Of a DNA stretch of 64,000 bases, positions 28,288 through 38,658 are shown piece after piece (position 1 is the stretch's first letter; each line of letters begins with the position of its first letter). The DNA is from Candidatus Cardinium hertigii. Lineage in GTDB: Bacteria; Bacteroidota; Bacteroidia; Cytophagales; Amoebophilaceae. The position numbers were made by a program, and so were the translations under genes. Location of the stretch: NCBI RefSeq assembly GCF_003176915.1, contig NZ_CP029619.1, positions 186,001 through 250,000 on the forward strand. Reading direction: 5' to 3'. The notes under the pieces are model-generated. The model was not told the origin of the DNA. It made no database searches and saw only the letters and a list, made by a program, of their open reading frames with translations.

Positions 28288-28767
28288 CTAATAATTTATC
28301 CTATCTTGATATACTTCTTGAATAGATTTAGGATTCGCAGCCCTTGCCCTCGCAGAGCCATTAGCACGCTGATCCAAAATCTCCTTTTCTACCCTTGCCA
28401 TGTATTCTAATATGGATGCACTCATAACCTCACGTATTTCCTCCTTGCTAGGCGTTCTTCCAACTGCTCTCCTCTTTGTATATAGTCTTTCTAGGATAGT
28501 AGTCACTACTGCTGAATCGTTACGTAATCTTTCTACAATAATACCTCCTGCTTCTGGATCATTACAACTATAACCACCTTGTATTAAATCTATTATTGAG
28601 CGCTCCACCTCCTTTTGCAGTGCGCTTCGATTTTCCGCAGATTCCTCAAAATCGCAGGTATTGGTATAGGTTCTGTTTGTAGAGGGCCCTGGCTCTGAAC
28701 CCACACTATTTCCCATATGGTAAGCAAAGGAACGGTTACATCCTGTTAAGAACAGAAGAAGAACCAA
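28288..28767 (-). CDS. Putative lipoprotein, unknown function
   Basis: 159 residues when started at TTG 28767. The N-terminus is a type II signal peptide ending in the lipobox LTGC (LVLLLFLTGCNR), so the protein should be lipid-anchored. The signal can be read in frame upstream (STFLLSSLVLLL) without reaching an ATG, and it overlaps the 3' end of the MFS scrap. The true start may therefore have been lost in the rearrangement. The mature part is hydrophilic and helical, with an Arg/Ala-rich end (RANGSARARAA). I recognise no domain. Confidence 0.5.
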   Translation of the reverse strand: MVLLLFLTGCNRSFAYHMGNSVGSEPGPSTNRTYTNTCDFEESAENRSALQKEVERSIIDLIQGGYSCNDPEAGGIIVERLRNDSAVVTTILERLYTKRRAVGRTPSKEEIREVMSASILEYMARVEKEILDQRANGSARARAANPKSIQEVYQDRINY

Positions 28768-28768
28768 A

Positions 28769-29203
28769 CTACTTAATAGAAAGGTAGAGTATATTATGCC
28801 GTGTCATCCAAAAACTTAATATGAAAAATAGAGCTGTAAGTAACACTGTTAAAACAGTATTATGGATCAAATTTGCTGTTGCAAGCATAATGAAAATCTG
28901 ACCGATACTTTCCATTAAATTAACCATAAGTATGGATTGGTTGTAAGTAGCCGTATGCTGCGCAGTGTAAAATACAGACCTACTTATTGTAGTCAATGCG
29001 CTATAAGCAACACCTACAAAAAAGGCACTAACCATATACAAAGCGATACTTAGTGTAGGCATAGTTTGCATAACCAAAATAAAGCAACAGGCTATTCCCA
29101 GTAAAGTCAACCAAGCATGATACGTATTGATCCATTTTTTGAAAAAGTATTGATAGGTAAAGCCAACTAGGATAACACCAAAGCGAAATAGGGTTTCGAT
29201 GAT
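28769..29203 (-). pseudogene. MFS transporter C-terminal fragment
   Basis: Open on the minus strand from about 29203 with no start codon. It reads KIIETLFRFGVILVGFTYQYF, then four to five hydrophobic helices including VSAFFVGVAYSALTTISRSV and ILMVNLMESIGQIFIMLA. The pattern of helices with short polar loops fits the C-terminal half of a major facilitator transporter. The 5' part is replaced at 29195-29205 by an oppositely oriented methyltransferase fragment. Confidence 0.45.
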
Positions 29204-29708
29204 CTTCCTTATCCGGATGAGTTTTTTAATACAGTTATTACAGGTGGTTCGTTGTCCTTTTTAGAGGATAAGATACAAGCAATAAAAGAGATTATTCGTG
29301 TTATGAAACCTTGGGGTATGTTGTCTATAACTAATCTATTTTATAAAGAAAAGCCTCCTAAAAAACTTTTAGAAGATTTAAAAAAAAATTATCGGAGTAG
29401 AGATAAAGCCCTGGAATAAACAGGACTATATTAACTTTTATCTTCAAGAAAGTGGATTTGAATATTATACCTTACATGAAGGTGAATTACAACCTGTAAG
29501 TGATCAAATATTATCTAAACATGTGAACTCTTTTATGGATAAGCCTCATATTGCTCAACTTGAACCTAATGTGAGAGAAGTTATTTCCGAAAGATGGAAG
29601 CATATGCTTACAGTATTTAACCAGAATCACCATTATTTAGGGTATTTTTCCTTGCTACTACGTAAAAGATTGGAATTAGAAGAAGATGAGTTATTTAAAA
29701 TCAAGTGA
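29204..29708 (+). pseudogene. SAM methyltransferase, 5'-truncated, frameshifted at A9
   Basis: Plus-strand text DLPYPDEFFNTVITGGSLSF, then IIRVMKPWGMLSITNLFY, is the motif IV-V region of a class I (Methyltransf_11-like) methyltransferase. The SAM-binding half upstream is missing. At a run of nine A (29377-29385) the frame shifts. With eight A the text would continue LKKIIGVEIKPWNKQDYI and on through QESGFEYYTLHEGE to the stop at 29708. The tail overlaps the next gene by 23 bases, as in a coupled operon. Confidence 0.55.
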
Positions 29709-30702
29709 TATTTTACAGATTGAACGCATTTTTAAGAAAGAATGCCAAAAATTTCAATACAATTGGCAGGGAGAATATGATTTGATCTGTAATGATGGCG
29801 TTTTATTTAGGAATTCTACAATATCAGGGTTTTTACCAGATATTATTAAAAATCGAACACTAATCCCTACTGCTTTATCGCAAACTTGTTTACGCGAACG
29901 CGTAGCTCCTGATTATTTACATGTTTTTAATATGCTTGGTGTAGTAGCAATGGAAAGTGAATTATTCAATATTCTGCTACTAACTCTAAATTTTTTCCGA
30001 TCTTTAGGCTATACAAGCGATCGCTTAATAATTTATGGGCCTGCTGGAAACAGCCTATGGATGGATCTTATTAATTCCCAAGCTAATCTAAGATATATTG
30101 AGTTATTACATAATAAACAAAAATATTGGGTAGAGTGGAATTTTAAAAATATTTCAATTAAAGGAGTAAGGATAACCATTGCTCTAGATCAAGTCAATAG
30201 AGTTGTGCCTGTTGGTAATATTATTATATTAAGCAATGCACAAAGTAGAAAATATATTGACGCCGGTTTTGGCATAGAGTGTATAGAGGCTTATCCTTAT
30301 GGAGGAGTAATTGAGCAAATACCTAGATTCTCCCAATTACTATCTTTAGTGGGAGCAAAACAAGGCTTTGATTTTTTACGGCAGTTGTTTGCAGCTGATT
30401 TGTTAATTACACGAGGTCTTTTACCAGGTGCAAAGGGACATAGACATGTCTTACGTTGTTTCTTACGCAAGCTAATAAAAAATCGACCAAACTTTTCTGT
30501 TATTTTACCTAAAATGGAGAAAGTGTTGGCTGCTGACTTCAGTAAACTTCACAAATATTTGACCGAAGAGGCTTTTGCATTACGCACAAATAAAAAATCT
30601 ACTTCCCTTGCGTTCAAATTTTATACTCGTAATCCTCAAATGTATAATGATGCCCATTTATGGAGTACTTTTGGATTAAAAAACTTGAATGAAAAATTTT
30701 AA
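29686..30702 (+). CDS. Stand-alone alanyl-tRNA-synthetase-like catalytic domain
   Basis: 338 residues resembling only the class II core of AlaRS (which is about 870 residues). The motif-2 region SQTCLRERVAPDYLHVFNML (66-84) parallels AlaRS CIR.NDIE....HHTFFEMLG. GAKGHRHVLRCFLRKLIKN near 247-265 parallels EGRGYVLRRILRRA. The editing and oligomerisation domains are absent. Such isolated AlaRS-like proteins are known to activate amino acids for natural-product or carrier-protein chemistry rather than for translation. Position fits: it overlaps one methyltransferase and is followed after 12 bases by another. The amino acid and the acceptor are unknown. A different class II-derived enzyme is possible. 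Confidence 0.55.
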   Translation: MSYLKSSDILQIERIFKKECQKFQYNWQGEYDLICNDGVLFRNSTISGFLPDIIKNRTLIPTALSQTCLRERVAPDYLHVFNMLGVVAMESELFNILLLTLNFFRSLGYTSDRLIIYGPAGNSLWMDLINSQANLRYIELLHNKQKYWVEWNFKNISIKGVRITIALDQVNRVVPVGNIIILSNAQSRKYIDAGFGIECIEAYPYGGVIEQIPRFSQLLSLVGAKQGFDFLRQLFAADLLITRGLLPGAKGHRHVLRCFLRKLIKNRPNFSVILPKMEKVLAADFSKLHKYLTEEAFALRTNKKSTSLAFKFYTRNPQMYNDAHLWSTFGLKNLNEKF

Positions 30703-30714
30703 AAATGAAGTAAT

Positions 30715-31497
30715 ATGGCTAGTCGTTGGTGTCAAATCAGACCTGATTTATATGATCTATTTTATAGCCCTAAACATCATAATAATGGAGATATAAAATA
30801 CTATGTAGGACTAGTAGATACAGAAAAGAGTTCAAAAAAAATATTAGAAATTGGATCTGGTACTGGTCGTATAACCATTCCTCTTCTTAAAGGTGGCCAC
30901 ACTATTACAGCTGTAGAAATAAGTCAAGAAAGCTGTAATTGGCTTACTTTAAAAGTTCAAGAAAATCACTTAAAAAAAGATAAACTACTTCTGATCTCAA
31001 ACGATATTATGAATGTAGAATTGGAGGATGAATTTGATTTTATTTTACTCCCTTTTAGGGTTTTTCAACATTTTTATGAAGAAGATGAACAGATCGTTCT
31101 GCTTAAAAAATTATATAATCTACTCCCATTAAATGGTAAGCTTATATTAGACGTATTTTATCCAGAATGGAAAATATTAACTCAAAATATTGGTGAGGCA
31201 GTTCTTTTTTCTGAGGACAAGAGAGGAAATGAAATCATTAAAAGATATTTTTTCAAAGAGGAAGTAAATTTATTGTCTCAATATTTTAGAGGATATTGGA
31301 AATATGAATTATATAAGACACAAAATATGGCTAAAACTATAATTGAACCATTTAAAATGGGATATTACACATACAATCAATTGAGCTTGCTATTCCGTAT
31401 TTCAGGTTTTAAGATTATTGAATGTTTAGGAAGTTTTGCTGGATCTCCTCTTGGCAAGGGAAATGAGATCATTATCCAAGCTATGAAAAATATTTAA
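30715..31497 (+). CDS. Class I SAM-dependent methyltransferase
   Basis: 260 residues, with the SAM-binding motif ILEIGSGTGR at 43-52, an acidic residue ending the second strand (TITAVEIS), and a post-motif region FDFILLPFRVFQHF. Length and layout fit small-molecule methyltransferases. It lies 12 bases after the AlaRS-like gene and in the same direction, so they are probably co-transcribed with the upstream truncated methyltransferase. A biosynthetic role is inferred from neighbours only. Confidence 0.75.
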   Translation: MASRWCQIRPDLYDLFYSPKHHNNGDIKYYVGLVDTEKSSKKILEIGSGTGRITIPLLKGGHTITAVEISQESCNWLTLKVQENHLKKDKLLLISNDIMNVELEDEFDFILLPFRVFQHFYEEDEQIVLLKKLYNLLPLNGKLILDVFYPEWKILTQNIGEAVLFSEDKRGNEIIKRYFFKEEVNLLSQYFRGYWKYELYKTQNMAKTIIEPFKMGYYTYNQLSLLFRISGFKIIECLGSFAGSPLGKGNEIIIQAMKNI

Positions 31498-31666
31498 CGG
31501 AAGTGTTCGATATGATGAACCCGTTGCAATAAAAACAGTAAATCTATGCCTAGTAAACAGCTTAGAACGTAGGATATTTCAGGGGTCATTTGAAAAGATT
31601 GTGTAAAATGTATTAGCCATTTAAAATCTACTTAAAAGCTACCTTCAAATTGAATCATAAATGTGC

Positions 31667-31882
31667 TATCAATATAGGGACATACGTGTGGTGCAAGTAA
31701 AGCTAGCGGATAGATTGCATAACATGCGTACGTTATCTGCCCGTAAGCCAGCCGATCAACAGCGTATAGCTAAAGAAACCTTAACTTTCTATATACCATG
31801 GGGGAAAAGCCATAAAGCACCTCCGCAATGGCTAGCAGAAATGCAACGTATTTGTGAAGGGATTATTGTTAAGCAGCTTTAA
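31667..31882 (+). pseudogene. Symporter-HD C-terminal relic (plus strand)
   Basis: Encodes [20 protein letters not shown] and continues to [13 protein letters not shown], the last ~70 residues of the HD domain of the array genes. It closely matches copies A and E but lies on the opposite strand, 6 kb outside the array. The HDxxED motif is not included. Homology starts abruptly near 31667 with no gene upstream. Confidence 0.7.
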
Positions 31883-32150
31883 AGTAAATACAGTGCCTCT
31901 TATACATACAAAGGCGCCATTGTATAGGGCCAAACTAGCTAAAAAGAAAGAAAAACAGAATGAGAAGCTTAGAATTCAAACTATTGTACTGTACATACGG
32001 AATTAAAATTTATCAATAGGTCCGGTTGATATAAAGTTAATCCTGTGTTTACTGATTTTATTATACAAAATAATATATTGCTCAGGTTGGCACAGCATGC
32101 CAGGCCTTGTCCCAGCTCTAAATAAAGGTTTCGCATAGAGAATGTGTTGA
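31883..32150. other. Intergenic, nothing recognised
   Basis: 268 bases between the HD relic and the end of the 32151 gene. I see no conserved coding frame, RNA gene or clear terminator. Confidence 0.4.
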
Positions 32151-33057
32151 TTATTGAGGGCTTACGCAAGGAAGAACTGTTTCATATAGGGTAAAGTGTG
32201 TTGCACGAAACTTTCTATATCCCTCCATATAGGCCATTTCTTTCGGGGTAGCAAGCTTCCCTGCTTGAATCTTTTTAGCCATTTCCTTTAACCCACAAGG
32301 AAGAACAGGAATTGACCTAAATTCATCTAAAGCATCTTGTAACTCTTTGCTTTTATAATCCAGTATAAAAAATGGATATTTAAAAATATACCCAGGGCAT
32401 CTAGCATGTAGTAAATCTTCCATTAAGTAAAGTGGAATGGTAGGCTTGGGACAACAGCGATAGGCACTGCAAGCTGAACGAATTAAATCACTATATAGAT
32501 TATATACTTGTACTGTATCATTATTCATATCTTGTTCCGTACTAGAAAGTCCAATTTGTCGCATAGCAAAAATAGCCCAATACTTTTCCACAAAGGATGG
32601 ACACGCTTGGCTCTCTAACAACGTAGCATTTCCTATATATAAATAGTAACAAGGGTGGTCTAAAATCATTAAAAAATAAGGAATATAACTAACATCGTAA
32701 GGTGTCTCTACATCATAGGATTGACATTCTTTTTCCATCTGTTGAAAAATAACCTTCAAGTCAAAAGGACCTCTGTGTGCTTCAAAAATGATATGCTTTG
32801 GATGTTTTTGAGATGCTTTAATCAAATCACCAGATAGCATCTGAGTAATTGTTTTTCGTAAAGATGAATCTAATACTTCTTCTTTACTGATTTGTTGTAA
32901 TAAAGAACGAAAATGAGCGTCTCTATTAGCTTTTGAGATTATGTAATTATATATGGGATGCAGAAACTTCAACTGCAATACGGTTTCAAAAAGTGATTTA
33001 GAAAGTTTTTTATGTTTATATAAATCAAAGCATTCTTTTAAAAAGAAGTAAAAATCA
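32151..33057 (-). CDS. Unknown protein, probably 5'-truncated
   Basis: An ATG at 32978 gives 275 residues, but the frame is open upstream through NDFYFFLKECFDLYKHKK to about 33057. There it meets an HD-domain scrap in another frame, so the original start appears to be lost. The product is soluble and Cys/Tyr-rich (ACSAYRCCPKPTIPLYLMED) with no signal peptide or transmembrane helix. I do not recognise the family. The intact 275-codon stretch suggests either recent truncation or continued use of the internal ATG. Confidence 0.5.
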
Positions 33058-33058
33058 T

Positions 33059-33106
33059 TGCCTCCAACAGCAGTTTGGCCACTGCCATCGGATGCGTATA
33101 GTAGGG
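33059..33106 (-). pseudogene. Symporter-HD scrap (PYYTHPMAVAKLLLEA)
   Basis: Sixteen codons on the minus strand read PYYTHPMAVAKLLLEA, the first metal-ligand segment of the HD domain in the array genes. It is fused to the 5' side of the truncated gene at 32151-33057. Confidence 0.65.
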
Positions 33107-33329
33107 GGTTGGATAGTTTGCTATTATTACTTACCTTATTTTTGAGGGATGAGAGAGCCTATTATATTATAATTATAAAAGGAGCTACTTCGTAGAGGTA
33201 GTTGCCCAACTAAGATGAATCTAAAGTAAACCATAGATGGTATTTAAATGACATTTCAATCGGCTATAAAAACAGTATCAAGTTACCTACTGCAAAAATA
33301 TTGTACGAATAAAATACATTTACTCTAAT

Positions 33330-33965
33330 GTGCTTATACAGCATAAAAAAATCGCCTGCTCCCATTTATTAGTTAAGCTATTACTTTGCTTTCTTTTTAC
33401 GCAACAGGCTGCACTCCATGGACATGCAGGTTGTATTACTGCTTTAATTATTGGAGAAGCCAAGGTAAACAAACAAAATAATTATAAAGAAACGCCTTTA
33501 CATTTGACTGCACGATATAACCGTAAAAATTGTATTAATGTTTTAATTAGGCACAGAGCCAAGGTAAAACTATTAGATAATAAAGGACAGACTCCTTTAC
33601 ATCTGGCGGCACAATTTGGTCATCTGGATTGTATTATCGCTTTAACTAACGCCAGAGCCGATATAGACGCCTTAGATGATGATAACCAAACTTTCTTTAC
33701 ATCTGGCTGCAGCCTATGGACACGCAGGCTGTGTTAGATATTTAATTAATAAAAAACACAAAGAAAAACTACCAAATGAGACGGATTTCTTCACTTACAT
33801 TTGGCTGCATGATTTGGATATCTAGATTGTGTTACCGATTTAATTAACGGGGAAGCCGATGTAAACCAAAAAAATGAGAATGTAGAAACCACCCTTTACA
33901 GCTAGCAATGCAATTTCACCATCAAGATTGTATTAATGTGCTAAAGGCTAAAGGAGGCAAGTAGG
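33330..33965 (+). pseudogene. Ankyrin-repeat protein, decayed
   Basis: From 33330 the frame has a hydrophobic N-terminus (LLVKLLLCFLFTQQAALHG) and repeats with TPLHLTARYNRKNCINVLI and TPLHLAAQFGHLDCIIALTN. It shifts frame near 33700 (continuing YGHAGCVRYLINKK) and then erodes through stops. Recognisable scraps (LDCVTDLINGEADVNQKNEN) continue to about 33960. It was a secreted ankyrin protein of at least five repeats. It now meets an unrelated pckA remnant on the right. Confidence 0.6.
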
Positions 33966-33974
33966 ATCTGCCAT

Positions 33975-34480
33975 TTGTACAGTAGCTTCAAAATGAAAGC
34001 GCGTTGCATTTTTCCAAAAGCGTGTAATGAGCGCATTGGTTTTAGCTTGATAAAGCAGCTTATCTTGCCAATTCTTTCTAGGATCCAATATAGTTGAATC
34101 AATAGCTGGTAAAGCAGTAGGGATAGCTAGGTTAAAGCCTGGTAAGCAGTCTTAGGTAGCTTCTTTTAGTAGGCCACTTACAATAGCCTTGATAAGGGTA
34201 CGCGTAAGTTCAATAAGGAAACGATACCCCCTGCACCATAACTACCAGCTGTCCACACACCCTGTATTAACCAAATAAACAGTTGCGCTACTTTCCTTTA
34301 GACGTTCCCTAAATAAATTGAGGTATGTTTTCTACAGGCCTAATCAAAAAAGGAGCGCCAAAACAGCTACTAAAAGTAGCTTGGATGAGCTGTTTTTGCC
34401 CTACCTCTGTACTACCTACCAAGGCTGTATAACCACTTAAAAAATAATAAGCTGCTTGTGCTTCCGTCAAACGGCCTCAT
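33975..34480 (-). pseudogene. pckA: Phosphoenolpyruvate carboxykinase C-terminal remnant
   Basis: Minus-strand frames give [40 protein letters not shown], then after several breaks NLAIPTALPAIDSTILDPRK and NWQDKLLYQAKTNAL. These correspond in order to the C-terminal third of ATP-dependent PckA ([48 protein letters not shown]). Multiple frameshifts and stops make it dead. This suggests past loss of this gluconeogenic step, unless an intact copy exists elsewhere. Confidence 0.65.
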
Positions 34481-34711
34481 TTGGTAAAAACAACAGGGAA
34501 ATTAACACGGCTGGATAATATTACACTATTTGAAAAGCTGCCACCAACAAAATTCTATTCGATTGATCAGTATTATATTGACAAAGCAGATATAGGAGTC
34601 GCAGGAGCTGTTGATTCCAGTGTAAACGACAGAGATCTGAATTTAGAACTTTATATAGCGCTTCTCATTTTTACCAATAGGGCTAGTGTTGCAAAAGATA
34701 TATGTACCTAA
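34481..34711 (+). pseudogene. Fragment of the 52.4-kb membrane protein family
   Basis: Encodes LVKTTGKLTRLDNITLFEKL and FYSIDQYYIDKADIG. This parallels residues about 75-125 of the protein at 52377-53020 (LVKATSKLTQLDNITLFEKS, YYSLDHYYIDKTRIG). The N-terminal membrane part is absent and the stop comes early. It joins the pckA remnant directly at its 5' side, so the present start has no significance. Confidence 0.55.
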
Positions 34712-34933
34712 TAGCATTTTTATAGGAGCCTAAATAACCCTTTTATTTTTATAAAAAATGAAGTTTAGTAACCTCATTTATAACCCCAATAGAGTGTTTA
34801 AAACGCATTAAAAAATTTATATATTGTTTATCAGTAATTGTTGATTAATATTTGTATAAAGCTATACTAAGAATAGGATAAAAAATCAGGTTCTTAATTA
34901 ATTTATAAAAATGATAAAATACCATTTCATGCC

Positions 34934-36058
34934 ATGCGTTATTGTATCATAGCGGGAGAGTCTTCCGGCGATATGTATGGAGCTGACTTGATTAGACAAA
35001 TTAAGCATATTGATAAAGAGGCTGATTTTTGGGCTTGCGGTGGAGAAGCCATGCAAAAAGCAATGGGCAAGCCTTGCGCGCTTTATACCACCAGCATTGC
35101 CTCCATGGGGCTAGATTTTTTACAAAACTGTTATAAGCTCTGGCAATGGTTTATGTTTTGTAAAAAAAGTTTAGTCGCTTATCAGCCTGATGCCATCCTG
35201 TTTATAGATTTTGGTGGATTTAACATGCGCTTAGCAGGCTTTGCTAAACAAAATGGGTGGTTTATTTATTACTATATACCACCTAAGATTTGGGCATACC
35301 GTAAACCGCGCATAGCACGCATACAAAATAACATACACCAGATATACTCCATACTTCCTTTTGAGGTAGCTTGCTACCAAGCTCATGGCTATTCATCCAT
35401 TACTTATGTAGGGCACCCATTGGTAGAAATAGTAGAAAATCATTTTATTAATGATTCTTTTATAGCAGCCAATGGGTTAGACCAACGACCTATTATAGCT
35501 TTATTGCCTGGTAGTAGGATCGGTGAAATAAAACGGATATTACCCGTAATGGTCACACAAGCCGTTTATTTTAATACGTACCAATTTGTAGTAGCCGGTT
35601 TAAGTTGTATGCCAAGGACATTATACGAAAAAATAGTTCCTCCTACGGTTCGTATTGTTTATGACCAAACGTATGACTTGCTAGCCATGTCTAAAGCAGC
35701 CATTGTAACTTCCGGAACAGCTACTTTGGAGACTGCGCTATGGAATGTGCCGCAAATCGTCGTTTATAAAACCAGCTGGTTAACCTATGCTGTCTATAAA
35801 AGAATCCTAACCCTATCCCATATTTCGTTGGTTAATCTATTGGTAAACCAAGCTGCTGTTCCAGAACTAATTCAGGATGCATTAACTGAAAACCAATTAA
35901 GTAAAGCACTTACGCAACTGTTAATAGAAGAGATTTCTGCACAGCAACAATCTTTTTATAAACAAATCAGACAATTACTTGGAAAAAAGAGCGCTGCTGT
36001 AGAAGTAGCCCGTCTAATGGTGGCCGACAGGATGAAACAGCCTCCATACGAAACATAA
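34934..36058 (+). CDS. lpxB: Lipid-A-disaccharide synthase LpxB
   Basis: 374 residues, a normal length. It begins with the family hallmark IIAGESSGDMYGADL (5-19) and has FIDFGGFNMRLA, the membrane-association and UDP-GlcNAc-binding stretch IPPKIWAYRKPRI, and GHPLVE and LLPGSRIGEI in the C-terminal half. It condenses UDP-2,3-diacylglucosamine with lipid X to give the lipid A disaccharide at the inner membrane. No other lpx gene is nearby. A possible promoter lies at about 34830-34860 (TTG, 19 bases, TAATATTTG), close to the Bacteroidota consensus but one base too long. It is one of the few intact core genes in this stretch. Confidence 0.9.
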   Translation: MRYCIIAGESSGDMYGADLIRQIKHIDKEADFWACGGEAMQKAMGKPCALYTTSIASMGLDFLQNCYKLWQWFMFCKKSLVAYQPDAILFIDFGGFNMRLAGFAKQNGWFIYYYIPPKIWAYRKPRIARIQNNIHQIYSILPFEVACYQAHGYSSITYVGHPLVEIVENHFINDSFIAANGLDQRPIIALLPGSRIGEIKRILPVMVTQAVYFNTYQFVVAGLSCMPRTLYEKIVPPTVRIVYDQTYDLLAMSKAAIVTSGTATLETALWNVPQIVVYKTSWLTYAVYKRILTLSHISLVNLLVNQAAVPELIQDALTENQLSKALTQLLIEEISAQQQSFYKQIRQLLGKKSAAVEVARLMVADRMKQPPYET

Positions 36059-36451
36059 GATCCTTCAGAATGCTAGGAGCGGCTTGTTATAAATCGGACA
36101 AGACCTCGATAAGGTGTAGTAGTTAAAATTTAATCTAATAATAATTGTTTTAAATTATATGGATATAAACAACAATTATTATAAGCTTATATCGAAAAAG
36201 CATCAAACTAAAAATTAGGGTAACTAGAGCTAGCAAAAATGCTAAGGACCCTATCAAATAGCAAAAAAGAATAAGTCACATAGCTGATCCTTTGCTTTTT
36301 TGTATTGATTATTGGATAATTAAAATATTAAACTAGTTTAATATGCGTTGCAAGGGTAGAATTAACATGGAGATAAGATAAAAACAGTTTAAACAATAAA
36401 GGTAGCGAAGTAGCTATAAATCAACAGTAAAATAAAAAAATATAAACCGTT
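36059..36451. other. Intergenic, AT-rich, nothing recognised
   Basis: Nearly 400 bases between lpxB and the F-box gene. A weak CAAAAAAG/CTTTTTTG inverted pair with a long loop spans roughly 36261-36302 and could act as a terminator, but the loop is too long to be convincing. No coding frame stands out. Confidence 0.3.
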
Positions 36452-36721
36452 ATACAAAAAAATGCTAATAAAATAGTAGTAAGATTATTACTATTAACCA
36501 GTTCAGTGGTTTCCTGCCAAATGAATAGGCAAAATATGGATAAACAAACTGAGGATTTACCTCCAGTATTCTACCGAGACATATTTGAAAAAATAGCTGA
36601 ACACACAGATGAAACTACTGATCGTGCGCTATGGAATACTTCTAAGTGCATGAGGAGCGTTATAAGAGACAAGTTAACGAAGCTTTATAAAGAAAAATTT
36701 AATAAGCTCAGGAGCCTCAGC

Positions 36722-36742
<21 letters not shown>
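36452..36742 (+). CDS. F-box-like lipoprotein with an ATA start position
   Basis: The canonical start available is GTG 36506 (78 residues), but the same frame extends upstream to an ATA at 36452 and reads IQKNANKIVVRLLLLTSSVV-SC. This is a full type II signal peptide with a lipobox cysteine. The leader matches the LRR gene at 37897-38658, which has ATG in the equivalent position. I therefore infer that ATG mutated to ATA, or that ATA is used weakly. After the cysteine comes LPPVFYRDIFEKIAEHTDE and a helix ending MRSVIRDKL, an F-box-like fold. F-box proteins are known from Amoebophilus as candidate hijackers of host ubiquitin ligases. Confidence 0.5.
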
Positions 36743-37669
<927 letters not shown>

Positions 37670-37896
37670 ACGTTATCTCATGGATAACTATCACCGTATG
37701 GTTTTTTGGAATTACCCAAGACGGTTTGAGACCTACTCCTGAAAGTCGATCTTGAGGGACTTGTCCAATTACACAATCTTACGGAAAGATCCCTGTAAGA
37801 TTAAATCTTGATTTCTACAGATCTCTTTGGAAAATCAATAGGAATGAACCCTTACATAAGAGGGCTGCCCTAGCTAACGCTGCTACATCACTTCCT
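37670..37896. other. Intergenic with an 8-bp perfect hairpin
   Basis: AATCTTAC at 37775-37782 pairs with GTAAGATT at 37795-37802. There is no T tract after it on either strand, so its role as a terminator is doubtful. The rest holds no recognisable gene. Confidence 0.3.
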
Positions 37897-38658
37897 TTAC
37901 CCTATAATATAATAATAGGATTCTAGTTTGATATCCATTGCTGGATTCCCTTTAAATACTTTCTCTAATGCTGTTTTCCCTATATTTCCAATATAATTAG
38001 ATTCTAGTATGATATTAATTTTATGCCTGCCTTTAAATGCTTCAGCTAATGCTACAGCACCTTCATCTCCAATACAATTGTTTGCTAAATTGATATTTGT
38101 AATTAACTTATTGACTTGTAATGTTTCAACTAATGCTACAGCACCTTCATCTCCGATACAATTGTTTGCTAAATCGATATTTGTAATCGACTTATTGACT
38201 TTTAACGCTTCAGCTAATGCTATGGCACCTCTATTTCCAATAAAACTGTTGTTTAGGTTAATCTTTGTAATGGTATTATTTTTTTCTAATACATTAGCTA
38301 ATGCTTCTATACTTGCATGTTCAATAGCACTGAAACTTAAATCAATCTCCTTAATTGTCTGATTATTTCCTAATGCTTCCACAGCAGCCTTTCGCATCAT
38401 TGGGTCATTAACAGTAAAGGAATCTGCCCCTTTATCTCTACAAAGCACCTGGAGCTGACTAAATTCCTTGTTGTAATGCTCAACCAATAGTTCATAGCCT
38501 ACTTTTCGAGTATATGTTCCTTTTGTATTTTTTTTCATAAACCCAGGTAATACTTTGGATAGTTGATTGCCCATATATTGCCTATTCACTTAACAGGAAG
38601 CTAATACATTGGTTAACAGCAATAACTTCACTAATATACTACTAGCATTGTTTTGCAT
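37897..38658 (-). pseudogene. LRR lipoprotein with a stop just after its lipobox
   Basis: From ATG 38658 the minus strand reads MQNNASSILVKLLLLTNVLA-SC and then TAA (38590-38592). It continues in the same frame as VNRQYMGNQL through 230 residues. The body has ribonuclease-inhibitor-type leucine-rich repeats (NKSITNIDLANNCIGDEGAV and similar, about six) after a helical N-terminal part. Without the stop this would be a lipid-anchored LRR protein, and position 23 is Gln in the related F-box leader. A GTG at 38589 could restart translation, giving a cytosolic protein. Confidence 0.6.

Noticed and set aside
36462..36476. Frameshift in the A run explaining the F-box start (ATG 36462)
   Set aside because: The related LRR leader aligns in the GTG 36506 frame with ATG at the position of ATA 36452, so a mutated start codon explains it better.
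37775..37802. Rho-independent terminator
   Set aside because: Good 8-bp stem but A/T-rich with no following T tract and no gene ending close by on either strand.
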